A stretch of 64,000 nt of DNA from Nitrospiraceae bacterium (GCA_021373015.1 JAJFTJ010000004.1:56178-120177); one strand, 5' to 3'. Positions 17,289 through 26,217 are shown, counted from the stretch's first letter. The notes: a model not told the origin generated them from the sequence alone. Numbers and translations: made by a program.

Positions 17289-18644
17289 TTAGATAACAAT
17301 CGAACCTGGAATCTCTTTTTTCACAACAACAGGCTTAACTGTCTTTTTCACTATCTCTTTTGTGTCCCTAACTTTGAGTTTGTCAAAAAGAAGTTCGAAC
17401 CTGTCTTCGAGTTCTTCCATTATAGGATTTTTTATACTTGACGGAAGATCCCACCACTTTTTCTTTAAAGGACCGAACCCTTTTTTTCTGGTGCTGTAAA
17501 TAAACTGTTCTTCCGTCTGTCCTTCCTTACGTTCTTTCGCATATTCCTTTTTTATGAATTCATATACCTCTTTTTTGAAATCTGCCGGCGTTGCCTTGCT
17601 GTCGTATATGATGTTCTGGAATCCTGTTGCAAGATGAACTTCGGATGTTCCTGTTTCAGGAAACATATGAAATGCCTCTTCAGGCAGGGTTGACGCGCCG
17701 TGCTGGACGCAACCTGAGAGTCCGTATTCTTTTCTTGCCATATCAGATAGAACCCTCAAGGTATCAAAATCTATCTTCACCTTTGCCAGTGTTCCGTCAG
17801 GAAGAACAACCCCGCCATGCGATGTACCTGTCTGGACACTCAACTTGCTCAAGCCCTTTCCTGCCTTGTATGTTTCTTTAAATCCATTGAGATACGCCCT
17901 TAGTTCATTAGGATTGCTGTTTTTTCCACCGATCTCGCCGATCTCGCCTCCGATTGAAACAGCAACACCCTTTGGCTCTATCTCTCTTATATGCACTGCA
18001 AGTTCTGCCGTTTTTTCAAAATTAGGTCTCTGCTGTTCTTTTATTGTAGGCTTTTCAAGATCAACGATTGTTGATGAATCGATGTCAATGTTATAAAACT
18101 CTGCATCTATCGCCTCTTTAATCAATCCTTTAACATAATCTGTTTCCGGCTTTGGATCTGCAATAAAATTTTTTCTCACAAGCTGAAAATGATCGCCCTG
18201 AATAAATACCGGGCCCGTATAATCTTCCTTTACTGCAGCAGCAAGAACAACAGCAGAATATTCCAGAGGCCTCTGTTTTGTATAACCGATCTCAGAGCGG
18301 GCTATCTCGAATATAACAGGGCCGACCTTCATCTCTTTGGCTTTTCTGAAGATTGCTTTTGAGACATCATATGTGAGTCCCCTGATATTAATTGCAGGAA
18401 CCGTGAAGCCGGGATAATTCTTTCCCATCTCTTCATAAAGATCATGTATGGAAGACGGCACTGCTCCAAATGCTTTTGCAGCCTCTTTTATCAGAAGAAG
18501 ATATGCCTTCTGCATCTTCATGTCTTCTGTGAAAACCGCATCATAAACAAGCTCATCCATAATCTTTCTAAGCCCAGATCTGTCTTTAAGCTCCAGAACC
18601 CCGTTTTTTACAGAAACAATATTGCTTAACTTTTTAAAATCCAT
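17289..18644 (-). CDS. Class II fructose-bisphosphate aldolase-like, long form
   Basis: The product resembles zinc-dependent class II aldolases, which cleave fructose-1,6-bisphosphate to two triose phosphates. Zinc and substrate motifs are seen as FIQGDHFQL (about 147-155), SIGGEIGEIGG, TGTSHGG and VQHGASTLP. At 451 residues it is about 100 longer than common class II enzymes: an N-terminal extension of about 75 residues precedes the FTVPAINIRG barrel start, and a Lys/Val-rich tail follows. The substrate could differ from fructose-1,6-bisphosphate. A GAGG-type site precedes the ATG. Confidence 0.75.
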   Translation of the reverse strand: MDFKKLSNIVSVKNGVLELKDRSGLRKIMDELVYDAVFTEDMKMQKAYLLLIKEAAKAFGAVPSSIHDLYEEMGKNYPGFTVPAINIRGLTYDVSKAIFRKAKEMKVGPVIFEIARSEIGYTKQRPLEYSAVVLAAAVKEDYTGPVFIQGDHFQLVRKNFIADPKPETDYVKGLIKEAIDAEFYNIDIDSSTIVDLEKPTIKEQQRPNFEKTAELAVHIREIEPKGVAVSIGGEIGEIGGKNSNPNELRAYLNGFKETYKAGKGLSKLSVQTGTSHGGVVLPDGTLAKVKIDFDTLRVLSDMARKEYGLSGCVQHGASTLPEEAFHMFPETGTSEVHLATGFQNIIYDSKATPADFKKEVYEFIKKEYAKERKEGQTEEQFIYSTRKKGFGPLKKKWWDLPSSIKNPIMEELEDRFELLFDKLKVRDTKEIVKKTVKPVVVKKEIPGSIVI

Positions 18645-18716
18645 ATTATCCTCCTCAATAGGCTATAAGCCTTTTATATTCTCTGTCTCGGCTGATCTTC
18701 CGGACAATTCTAAATG

Positions 18717-20255
18717 CTATAGAATTAGTCTTGGCGTATTTTTTTCTTTTGAAAGCAATAGAACTGTTTCAATATCAAGTCTGCCTGTTGCCTGCAGTCC
18801 TTCGCTCTTTTGAAAATTTCTTAATGCTTTTTTTGTTATTTCTCCGAATATTCCTGTGACGTAAAACTTAAAAAATCCTCTTTTTTTAAGTTCCTGCTGA
18901 AGTAATGATATTTTATTGCTCCCGGTAAATTTATTTTTAAAATAAATGCTGATTCCTGCAATGTTATCCTTAAGTTTTTCGAGTTTAACTGTCTTTCTTC
19001 CTTCCATTGAACCAATAAGCACAGCGCTGTCGCCGACTATAGCCTTTATAACAGCACACTTATTGTGACTGTCATTCTTTAAATGAATTATGCCTGGAAC
19101 ATTCAACTTTATCGCTCTGTCAAGCTCATTACTCAATCTGTAAACTGAATATCCTCTGTTCTGGACATCAACAAGCACGTTGGAAGCGGCCTCAAGATTT
19201 CTCTCTCCATATATGCTCATGAGATTAAGAGCGCATGCATCTTCAGAAAGACCTTCATCAGTTACCATATATATATTGTCGCTTAAATAGAATTTCCCCG
19301 TTGTCTTAAATCCGCTTAATGCATTTTTTATTGCATCAAGATAATTTTCTTCAACTGAAAGGTTTGTGTATGCAATAACTGTAAGCAGTATTACTCCGAT
19401 GCTCACAAGCACAGGTTTTGTAACTGAGGACGGCCGTTTAATCCCTTCTTTTTTATCAGAGCTTAGATCACTTACTGCGCCCTTCACTGTTCTTGCGCTC
19501 AGATTGATAAATCCGCTTGAATATGCCAGAAGCAGTGACCTGTCGCAGACAAGATTAATCAGTCTTGGAATACCATGACTGTATTTGTGAATAAGTCTTA
19601 TGCATTTTTCAGGAAATAATGCCATTCCTCCTGCAATCTTGAGCCTGTGGTTTACATATCTAACAGTGTCTTCAAGACCCAAAGGCTCTAGATGATATCT
19701 GACAGCAATTCTCTGGTCGAGCTGCCTTAGTCTTTCGCTGGAGACAATGCCTTTTAGCTCAGGTTGTCCAACAAGAATTACCTGAAGCAGTTTCTTGGTG
19801 TTGGTTTCAAGATTCGAAAGAAGCCTTATGAATTCCAGACATTCCATGCTCAATTCCTGAGCCTCGTCTATAACAAGAACAGCCTTTTCATCTTTCGAAA
19901 AAACATTAAGCAGAAAGTTATTTAGAGCTTCAAGATGGTCTTTCTGAGTATCCCCCATGCATACAACGCCAAAATCATGATTAATGAGTTTAAGAAGTTC
20001 CAGAGGTTCAACCATCGGATTAATTATCATTGAAGTATGTGTGCTCTGGCCAAGATTATCTAGAAGGTAACGAATGAGTGTTGTTTTTCCTGAACCTACC
20101 TCGCCTGTAAGCATTATGAAGCCTCTGCTCTCAGACATCCCGAATTGCAGATGCGCAAGCGCGTCTTCATGCTTTTTGCTCATGTACAAAAACTTTGGAT
20201 CAGGCGTTACGCCAAAAGGCTCTTCCCTGAATTTGAAAAAATTATCGTAGATCAT
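18717..20255 (-). CDS. ExeA/GspA-like AAA ATPase with peptidoglycan-binding domain
   Basis: The product has three parts. Residues 1-270 form an ExeA-type AAA ATPase with Walker A GEVGSGKTT (51-59) and Walker B VLVIDEAQEL (about 127-136). A single membrane helix lies at about 281-298. The periplasmic part holds a middle domain that includes a GIIHLKNDSHNKC-like stretch reminiscent of C39-type folds, and ends with a peptidoglycan-binding repeat (about 435-500, GIFGEITKKALRNFQKSEGL). In Aeromonas, ExeA with ExeB places the type II secretin in the cell wall. Here it could serve secretion or pilus assembly. It overlaps the upstream small Cys protein by 14 bases. Confidence 0.85.
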   Translation of the reverse strand: MIYDNFFKFREEPFGVTPDPKFLYMSKKHEDALAHLQFGMSESRGFIMLTGEVGSGKTTLIRYLLDNLGQSTHTSMIINPMVEPLELLKLINHDFGVVCMGDTQKDHLEALNNFLLNVFSKDEKAVLVIDEAQELSMECLEFIRLLSNLETNTKKLLQVILVGQPELKGIVSSERLRQLDQRIAVRYHLEPLGLEDTVRYVNHRLKIAGGMALFPEKCIRLIHKYSHGIPRLINLVCDRSLLLAYSSGFINLSARTVKGAVSDLSSDKKEGIKRPSSVTKPVLVSIGVILLTVIAYTNLSVEENYLDAIKNALSGFKTTGKFYLSDNIYMVTDEGLSEDACALNLMSIYGERNLEAASNVLVDVQNRGYSVYRLSNELDRAIKLNVPGIIHLKNDSHNKCAVIKAIVGDSAVLIGSMEGRKTVKLEKLKDNIAGISIYFKNKFTGSNKISLLQQELKKRGFFKFYVTGIFGEITKKALRNFQKSEGLQATGRLDIETVLLLSKEKNTPRLIL

Positions 20256-20430
20256 CCTTTTGTTTTACCCTTGATTCATCTATATCGGTTTTTCTCCCTT
20301 TTATAGAGATATCTCTTGCAAAGTCTGGACATCTTAAATCCTTGCCCGAGATAGAAAATTTTTTCTGGCAGGTTTCACGCCACGCGCATAGTGTACATGC
20401 TTCTATTGTTAATTCTTTATCCATATCCAT
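20242..20430 (-). CDS. Small Cys-rich protein upstream of the ExeA-like gene
   Basis: The 62-residue product has a compact CTLCAWRETC cluster (C-x2-C-x5-C) and a later LRCPDFARDIS motif, four cysteines that could bind zinc or an Fe-S cluster. The remainder is charged and probably flexible. A GAGGACGG site precedes the ATG, and the gene overlaps the ExeA-like start by 14 bases, which suggests translational coupling. I recall similar CPDFxRD proteins beside ExeA-like genes in delta-proteobacteria but cannot confirm that here. Function unknown. Confidence 0.65.
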   Translation of the reverse strand: MDMDKELTIEACTLCAWRETCQKKFSISGKDLRCPDFARDISIKGRKTDIDESRVKQKDDLR

Positions 20431-20617
20431 TATTCCGTCCTCTTATACTGTAATTAAAACTCTGAATCTTTTCTATATAGCATAGATGCAGTAGTCTTTT
20501 GCACTTATTATATAGATTATTTTATGTATCTGGAAGGGTTCTTTTTAGCTTTTTTTGACTTAAGGTGATGCGGCATGAAAGTTAGAGATCAAACGATGCT
20601 ATTTAAAAAATAGTTGT

Positions 20618-21019
20618 TTATTTATCAGGAGCAATCTTGAGTGCAACACGTCTATGGCGTGGTCCGTCAAATTCACAGAAATATACTGCCTGCCATGTGC
20701 CAAGAACAAGTCTTCCTTCATCAATAATAACTACCTGGGATGTGCCGACAAGACTCGCCTTTATATGCGCATCAGCATTCCCTTCCCTATGGAAATAATT
20801 CATTTCATTTGGGATAAGCCTTGTTAATGCATTCTGCATATCACGCTGAACAGAAGGGTCTGCCCCCTCATTTATCGCTACGCCTGCAGTAGTGTGGGGA
20901 ACATATATATAGCATACTCCGCTTACAATGCCTGTTTCTTTTATAACCTCATGAATCTTGTCTGTTATATCAATAAACTCGGTTCTTTGTTTTGACCTTA
21001 CATTTATATATCTGATCAC
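20618..21019 (-). CDS. yjbQ: YjbQ/UPF0047 family protein
   Basis: The product (133 aa) is a complete YjbQ-family protein, with the YVPHTTAGVAINEGADP block, QRDMQNAL, and the GNADAHIKASLVG segment containing conserved histidines. Members show weak thiamine phosphate synthase activity and can rescue thiE mutants; their real role is unclear. An AGGATTT site precedes the ATG. The gene is divergent from a lipoate/octanoate transferase across an 85-base gap that holds a perfect palindrome. The 187 bases downstream to 20431 hold nothing I can name. Confidence 0.92.
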   Translation of the reverse strand: MIRYINVRSKQRTEFIDITDKIHEVIKETGIVSGVCYIYVPHTTAGVAINEGADPSVQRDMQNALTRLIPNEMNYFHREGNADAHIKASLVGTSQVVIIDEGRLVLGTWQAVYFCEFDGPRHRRVALKIAPDK

Positions 21020-21066
21020 AAAATCCTCCGATCCTTCAGGTAAAATCCTCAGTGAAATAATGGCAA

Positions 21067-21090
21067 TTTAAGGTATAATTATACCTTAAA
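21067..21090. promoter_or_regulatory. 24-bp perfect palindrome with TATAAT on both strands
   Basis: The half-site TTTAAGGTATAA is followed directly by its exact complement, with no spacer. TATAAT occurs on the plus strand at 21074-21079 and on the minus strand at 21083-21078. It sits between the divergent yjbQ and lipM-like genes, 15 bases before the latter. It can be a shared -10 for both genes, an operator for a dimeric repressor, or both. No good -35 is seen on either side. Confidence 0.6.
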
Positions 21091-21104
21091 ACAAGCTAAA
21101 TAAC

Positions 21105-21890
21105 ATGCTACAGTACCACAAGAAATGGCGGTTAATCAACTCATCATCTTCAGGCGCTTCTTTTAACATGGCTCTTGATGATGCAATATCAACCTGCGTA
21201 AGAAAAGGCTCTTCCCCGCCTACACTAAGACTCTATTCATGGAATATCCCTTCTGTCAGCATAGGACACTTTCAAAGAACTGACGGCATTAATATCAACT
21301 ATTGCAGAGATGTAGGAATCCCAATCGTGAGAAGGCCGACAGGCGGAAGGGCAATCCTCCATTTCAAAGAAATGACTTATAGTTTCTCTTCAAAGACAGA
21401 CAATCATCTTTTTTCGAAAGGGCTCTTTGACACATACCAGAAGATCAGCTCTGCTTTCTATCTTGCATTCACTGGAATCGGGCTCTTGCCTGAGATCAGA
21501 ACAGATAAGGAAATCCTGCAAAGAGGCAATCCATTGTGTTTTCAGTCCGTATCATATGCAGAGATGAGAATAAATAATAAAAAAATAATAGGCTCTGCCC
21601 AGAAAAGATGGGGAGATGGATTCTTGCAGCAGGGTTCGATACCATATATTCTTGATTTCTCTAAAATGCAGAATATCTTTGCAACAGCCTCAATTCAAAA
21701 CATTACAGATACAATGATTGGGCTTAAAGACATTATTCCTGATCTTGATGACAGCAGATTCAGGAATATTGTAAAGACTTCTTTTGAAGAAATATTTAAT
21801 GTGGGTCTTGTTATTTCTCTTCCTTCTGAGGAGGAGACAGCTCTTGCCCTGGAGCTTGAAACTGAGAAGTATCAGACACTTGCGGGATAA
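21105..21890 (+). CDS. Lipoate/octanoate-protein transferase (LipM-like)
   Basis: The product (261 aa) belongs to the lipoate-protein ligase A/LipM family. It has the RRPTGGRAI block (76-84), the conserved lysine (about 160) in KKIIGSAQKR, and LQQGSI. A cysteine at about 145 (NPLCFQS) is where octanoyl transferase LipM has its catalytic Cys, so transfer of octanoyl groups from acyl carrier protein is more likely than ATP-dependent lipoate ligation. The last 80 bases overlap, on the opposite strand, the 3' end of a membrane protein gene. Confidence 0.85.
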   Translation: MLQYHKKWRLINSSSSGASFNMALDDAISTCVRKGSSPPTLRLYSWNIPSVSIGHFQRTDGININYCRDVGIPIVRRPTGGRAILHFKEMTYSFSSKTDNHLFSKGLFDTYQKISSAFYLAFTGIGLLPEIRTDKEILQRGNPLCFQSVSYAEMRINNKKIIGSAQKRWGDGFLQQGSIPYILDFSKMQNIFATASIQNITDTMIGLKDIIPDLDDSRFRNIVKTSFEEIFNVGLVISLPSEEETALALELETEKYQTLAG

Positions 21891-22830
21891 ATTCAGCCAG
21901 AGGAACAATATCTATCTTGCTCATTTCCTTTGTTGAATTGAAATAATAGATGAATGCCGCTCCAATTAGAACAAGCCATAAATATGTTTGTGCAATGGAC
22001 GAAGCCAACTGATAAGGCAATGATATTATCGTGCCGATTATTGGTATCAGATTAAACGGAGCGCCTATCAGAATAATAATAAAACTTGCAGCTATATATC
22101 CGCCAAACCCAATAAAGTAAAGCCATAGGGCCGAAGGCTTATTATAAAGATATTTCGCAGTCTCTTTCAGCGCCTTCAGAGGCCGTGTGTTCCTGAAAAC
22201 CATCTCAGCAATGCCATATGTAGTTGCTGCAAGCGTGCATACGAGTACAAATATGCCGGTCGTAAGAAGAATAAGCGAAAGGAATATTCCAAGGAATATG
22301 CTCAATGCTGCCCCTTGCTGCTTCATCATGTTTATAACAGCGATCATCAGCCCAATAACTATTCCATAAAATAATGTTATTGCTGTAAATACGAGCCCTA
22401 TTATTCCGCTGTACCATAAAAGAGGGAAAAACAGTCTTTTCCCTTCTGAGAAGAAAACACTAAGACTGAATTTTGCGCTCTCATCCTTTATTGCCCTTCC
22501 TAATATGCCTGCTGTTCCTGCCAATGCATAAAGCCATATGCATGTTATGGCAAGGAGATAGAAAACAAAACTTGCTGCAAGAACTATTATCAGTCCGATA
22601 TATTTTGAGATAATCTTAGAAGGGCTTGTCATTGTCAGAAAAAAGTCTTTAAGCCTCATAAGTTCTGTAAGGTCTATTCCGAAAACCAACAATGCGATAA
22701 GCAGCGGTATCCCGATAAAAACAAGAAGTCCGATAAAAATGATAATCATCATAACGATCTGAACAAACACAAGCTGCCAGTTATTTGTTATGAGATTAAA
22801 CCCTTTTTTTATTGCATCAGTATAAGTCAT
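21811..22830 (-). CDS. Multi-pass membrane protein of unknown function
   Basis: The 339-residue product has about seven hydrophobic segments rich in Ile, Leu and Gly, with a hydrophilic Gln/Pro/Glu-rich C-terminal tail of about 40 residues. The pattern resembles the DUF-type integral membrane domains found with glycerophosphodiester phosphodiesterases, but no catalytic domain is present. The C-terminal tail is encoded antisense to the end of the lipM-like gene over 80 bases. ATG 22830 follows an AGGACTGAAGC stretch. Function unknown. Confidence 0.8.
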   Translation of the reverse strand: MTYTDAIKKGFNLITNNWQLVFVQIVMMIIIFIGLLVFIGIPLLIALLVFGIDLTELMRLKDFFLTMTSPSKIISKYIGLIIVLAASFVFYLLAITCIWLYALAGTAGILGRAIKDESAKFSLSVFFSEGKRLFFPLLWYSGIIGLVFTAITLFYGIVIGLMIAVINMMKQQGAALSIFLGIFLSLILLTTGIFVLVCTLAATTYGIAEMVFRNTRPLKALKETAKYLYNKPSALWLYFIGFGGYIAASFIIILIGAPFNLIPIIGTIISLPYQLASSIAQTYLWLVLIGAAFIYYFNSTKEMSKIDIVPLAEFIPQVSDTSQFQAPGQELSPPQKEEK

Positions 22831-22854
22831 GCTTCAGTCCTCTTTTATATTTGA

Positions 22855-22884
22855 TTGACGCTTTAGTTTCTAAACAATTATAAT
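22855..22884 (+). promoter_or_regulatory. Sigma-70 promoter for fdhD
   Basis: TTGACG (22855-22860) and a perfect TATAAT (22879-22884) are separated by 18 bases. The predicted start near 22891 gives a very short leader before the fdhD ATG at 22901, with a purine-rich GTAAGAAAAAA between. It may also drive the NtrB/NtrC-like genes downstream. Confidence 0.65.
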
Positions 22885-22900
22885 TCTTTGTAAGAAAAAA

Positions 22901-23668
22901 ATGAACGGTTCAGTAAAAAAAATAATCCACAAGATTTCCGAAGGCAATATCCATCAGGTAGAAGATACCATTGCAGTAGAGAAAAAGCTTAAGATATCGA
23001 TAAACGGGGAAGAGTTAATAAGCCTTTATTGCACTCCTACTATGATAAGGGAGCTTGTTGTCGGACTCTTATTGTCAGAGGGGCTGGTGAAAGGTTCGTG
23101 GTGCTCTGACAGGATGAGCATAGAATACAAAGATGACGCAATTCTTGTCAGCATTCAGGCAGAGGGAGCTGTGGTCCCAAGAGAAGGAAGGATTAAAACA
23201 TCCGGTTGTATAGGCGGTGTTACATTTGAAAAAAAGCTCGAGACTGAAAAATTAAAAGATGATTTTACGATTGATTCAAAAAATCTGATGGAAATATTCA
23301 AAGACTTTCAAAACCGCTCAGATTTTTACCGCTTGACAGGATGCATACACAGCGCTGCGTTATCTGACGGCAGACATATACTCGTCTTTGCAGAGGACAT
23401 CGGAAGGCACAATGCTGTTGACAAGGTCATAGGATACTGTTTGCTTGAAGGCATTGGATTCGAGAACAAGATAATGCTTGCAAGCGGCCGTCTTTCTTCA
23501 GAGATTACATCAAAGTGTTCAAAGTGGGGGATCCCTGTTGTTGCAAGCCGCACAGCGCCAACACACTACTCAGTCGAGATCGCAGAAGCAAGAGGACTGA
23601 CACTTGTTGGTTTCGTACGCGGGAACAGACTCAATATTTATACTCATCCCAACAGAATCAAACAATAA
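22901..23668 (+). CDS. fdhD: Formate dehydrogenase accessory sulfurtransferase FdhD
   Basis: FdhD moves sulfur from IscS to the molybdenum or tungsten bis-MGD cofactor of formate dehydrogenases. The 255-residue product has the conserved cysteine C103 in KTSGCIGG, the FAEDIGRHNAVDK block, LASGRLSSEI, and the ASRTAPTHYSVEIAE segment. In place of the E. coli CxxC pair only one cysteine is present, as in many homologues. No formate dehydrogenase is in the window. The NtrB-like kinase starts only four bases later. Confidence 0.95.
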   Translation: MNGSVKKIIHKISEGNIHQVEDTIAVEKKLKISINGEELISLYCTPTMIRELVVGLLLSEGLVKGSWCSDRMSIEYKDDAILVSIQAEGAVVPREGRIKTSGCIGGVTFEKKLETEKLKDDFTIDSKNLMEIFKDFQNRSDFYRLTGCIHSAALSDGRHILVFAEDIGRHNAVDKVIGYCLLEGIGFENKIMLASGRLSSEITSKCSKWGIPVVASRTAPTHYSVEIAEARGLTLVGFVRGNRLNIYTHPNRIKQ

Positions 23669-23672
23669 GAAA

Positions 23673-24725
23673 ATGTTTTCTTTTGAGTCCCTTATAAACA
23701 GTATTTCTGAGACGATTATTGTCTTTGACAACAAAGGCATAATAATTTTTGTAAACAGGGCTGGCGAAGAGTTTTTCAGAAAAAGCATGAAAGAGATGTC
23801 AGGACATAAATTTAGCAGGCTTTTCCCTGATGAAAAGATAATATCAGTACTTATCAGCAAAACAATATCAGAAGAAAGACCTTTCAGCGGCAAGGGAGAG
23901 GAGATAAAGATCGGTCGTATTGTAAATGTGGATTTTAATCTCTCGCCATTTTTTATCTCAGATGAGAATATAGGCGCTGTTATTTCTTTGAAAGAAAACC
24001 TCGTGGTTGTCGAAAGAGAAGATTATCAGTTCGAATCTCTTGTTTATCTCTTGGGAACAATTGCGCACGAAATAAAAAATCCATTAGGAGGCATAAAAGG
24101 CGCAGCACAGCTCCTCCAATCGCATGTAAAATCTGCAAGCACATCAGAACATATAAACCTGATAATAAAAGAGACTGATAGACTTAATATTGTTCTGAAA
24201 AATTATCTTACCCTATGCAGAAAGCCGCAGTTTCATTCAGTGAATATACACGAAGTAATCGAAAAGGCACTTTCAATCCTAGAAGCGCCCTTAAATAAAA
24301 AAAAGATTGCAGTCAGCAGGATTTATGACCCCAGCATCCCAAAGGTTTCCGGAGATGAGGAAAAACTTTTGCAGGTTTTCCTGAATATGATTAAGAATGC
24401 TCTCGAGGCAACGAAGAGCAAGGGAGAACTTTCATTTGCCACAAAGGTCTCTACTGAATATGTCCGAGAAAACGGGAAAACAAAGCGCTGGGCTGTTATA
24501 ACAATTAAAGATACAGGTGAAGGGATTGAACCTGAGGAAATCCAAAAAATATTTCTGCCTTTTTATACAAAAAGGAGGGATGGTACAGGATTAGGGCTTG
24601 CGCTCTCAAAAAAAATCATACTCGACCATAAAGGATTCATAAGGGTCAAAAGCCAGCCCGGCAAGGGCACAACATTCAATATTTATATCCCCTTTGAGAA
24701 GAAAAAACAGGCAAACATCCGATAA
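23673..24725 (+). CDS. PAS-containing sensor histidine kinase, NtrB-like
   Basis: The product (350 aa) has an N-terminal PAS domain (about 8-105), a HisKA domain with the phospho-accepting histidine H132 in GTIAHEIKNPLGG, and an ATP-binding domain with N-box NMIKNALEA and GTGLGLALSKK. It has no membrane segment, so it is cytoplasmic like NtrB. I start it at ATG 23673, four bases past fdhD; an in-frame ATG at 23604 lies inside fdhD. Its partner is the sigma-54 activator 69 bases downstream. The signal is unknown; nitrogen control is one option. Confidence 0.92.
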   Translation: MFSFESLINSISETIIVFDNKGIIIFVNRAGEEFFRKSMKEMSGHKFSRLFPDEKIISVLISKTISEERPFSGKGEEIKIGRIVNVDFNLSPFFISDENIGAVISLKENLVVVEREDYQFESLVYLLGTIAHEIKNPLGGIKGAAQLLQSHVKSASTSEHINLIIKETDRLNIVLKNYLTLCRKPQFHSVNIHEVIEKALSILEAPLNKKKIAVSRIYDPSIPKVSGDEEKLLQVFLNMIKNALEATKSKGELSFATKVSTEYVRENGKTKRWAVITIKDTGEGIEPEEIQKIFLPFYTKRRDGTGLGLALSKKIILDHKGFIRVKSQPGKGTTFNIYIPFEKKKQANIR

Positions 24726-24794
24726 GATAGTATACTATTGATTGTTTTTGAAATAACTCTTAGAACATATGCCTGATTTTGGGAAAAACTGTTT

Positions 24795-26186
24795 ATGAAA
24801 AAAGAAGTAATTATAATTGATGACGATGAAAGCATCTCCTGGGTTATCGTAAAAGCCCTTGAACCGATCGGATACAAGATTATATCCCATACACGCCTGA
24901 ATCCAGGGCTCAAGGCTGTAAAGGATGACCATCAGGTAGTGCTTCTTGACCTTATGCTTCCAGACGGAAACGGCCTGGATGGTCTGCGCCAGATTAAGGC
25001 AGCGCACCCTGACACAGCAGTAATCATGATAACAGCACACGGAAAAATGGAAAGCACCATAGATGCGATGAAAGAAGGCGCTTATGATTATATTGAAAAG
25101 CCCTTTGATATTGAGGAGCTTAAAATAGTCGTTGATAGGGCATTTAAAGACATTTATCTCAGGGAAGAACTCAAGGAATTAAAAGAAACTGCAGCAGAAT
25201 CAGATGCGCTTAATATAATCGGAAGCAGTGAAAAAATGCTCAAGGTCTTTAAAGAGATCGGCAGGGTTGCAGCAAAAGACATTACTGTTCTTATCACAGG
25301 AGAAAGCGGAACAGGCAAAGAACTTGTTGCAAAGGCAATACACCACAACAGCCACAGGAATAAAGGTCCGTTCATTGCAATAAATTCTGCCTCAATGCCA
25401 AAAGACCTTATGGAGGCAGAACTTTTCGGATGGGAAAAAGGCGCTTTTACAGGCGCAAAAGATAAACATACAGGAAAGATTGAAGCAGCAGACAAAGGCA
25501 CTCTATTTCTTGATGAGATATCAGAGCTTGATATAAATCTGCAGGCAAAGCTTCTGAGATTTCTTCAGGATCAGGAATTCAGCCCTTTGGGAAGCAATAA
25601 AGTCATAAAGGCTGATGTCAGAATAATCGGAGCAACAAACAAAAATCTTAAAGAAGAAGTAAGCAAGGGTTTTTTCAGACATGACCTTTATTACAGATTC
25701 AATGTAATACAGATAAAACTTCCGCCATTAAGAGAACGCAAAGGGGATATCCCGATTCTTGCAAAACATTTTCTTAAAGCAGCGCAGGAAAAGTACAACA
25801 CAGGACCCAAAGAACTGTCAAAAGACGCAAAGGAGTTTATTTCAAAGTATGACTGGCCCGGAAATGTCAGAGAGTTGGAAAACACTTTGAAAAGGGCATC
25901 CATACTTTCTGACGGCGCAGCCATTGAAAGGCGCCATCTCCATGCAGAAGAAAGCAATTCCTATTCAATAAAAGATTTTCTTGAAGATAAACTTAAAAAA
26001 TATCTGACTGACATGTCTAAGCTTGAGTCATGCGACCTCTATTCAACAGTAATGTCAGAAGTTGAAAAGGCGCTTATAAGCATCGGGCTTAAAGAGACAA
26101 AAGGCAACCAGCTTAAGACTGCAAAGCTTCTGGGAATCAACAGAAACACCCTTCGATCAAAAATAAAAGAATATAAGATCAAATAA
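24795..26186 (+). CDS. Sigma-54-dependent response regulator, NtrC family
   Basis: The product (463 aa) has a receiver domain with phospho-acceptor D52 in LLDLMLPDGNG, an AAA+ domain with Walker A GESGTGKE (169-176), the sigma-54-contacting GAFTGA loop (216-221) and GTLFLDEI, and a C-terminal Fis-type helix-turn-helix (LKTAKLLGINRNTLRSKI). All residues needed for phosphorylation-dependent sigma-54 activation are present. It follows its NtrB-like kinase and ends at a strong terminator. Confidence 0.94.
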   Translation: MKKEVIIIDDDESISWVIVKALEPIGYKIISHTRLNPGLKAVKDDHQVVLLDLMLPDGNGLDGLRQIKAAHPDTAVIMITAHGKMESTIDAMKEGAYDYIEKPFDIEELKIVVDRAFKDIYLREELKELKETAAESDALNIIGSSEKMLKVFKEIGRVAAKDITVLITGESGTGKELVAKAIHHNSHRNKGPFIAINSASMPKDLMEAELFGWEKGAFTGAKDKHTGKIEAADKGTLFLDEISELDINLQAKLLRFLQDQEFSPLGSNKVIKADVRIIGATNKNLKEEVSKGFFRHDLYYRFNVIQIKLPPLRERKGDIPILAKHFLKAAQEKYNTGPKELSKDAKEFISKYDWPGNVRELENTLKRASILSDGAAIERRHLHAEESNSYSIKDFLEDKLKKYLTDMSKLESCDLYSTVMSEVEKALISIGLKETKGNQLKTAKLLGINRNTLRSKIKEYKIK

Positions 26187-26217
26187 AAAAGCCTATGCCA
26201 CGCGGCTTAGGCTTTTT
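26186..26217. terminator. Bidirectional terminator between ntrC-like and porin genes
   Basis: AAAAAGCCTA (26186-26195) and TAGGCTTTTT (26208-26217) pair perfectly, with an inner GCC/GGC pair after one mismatch. Runs of A and T on each side allow termination from both directions, and it lies between the two convergent genes. Confidence 0.9.
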
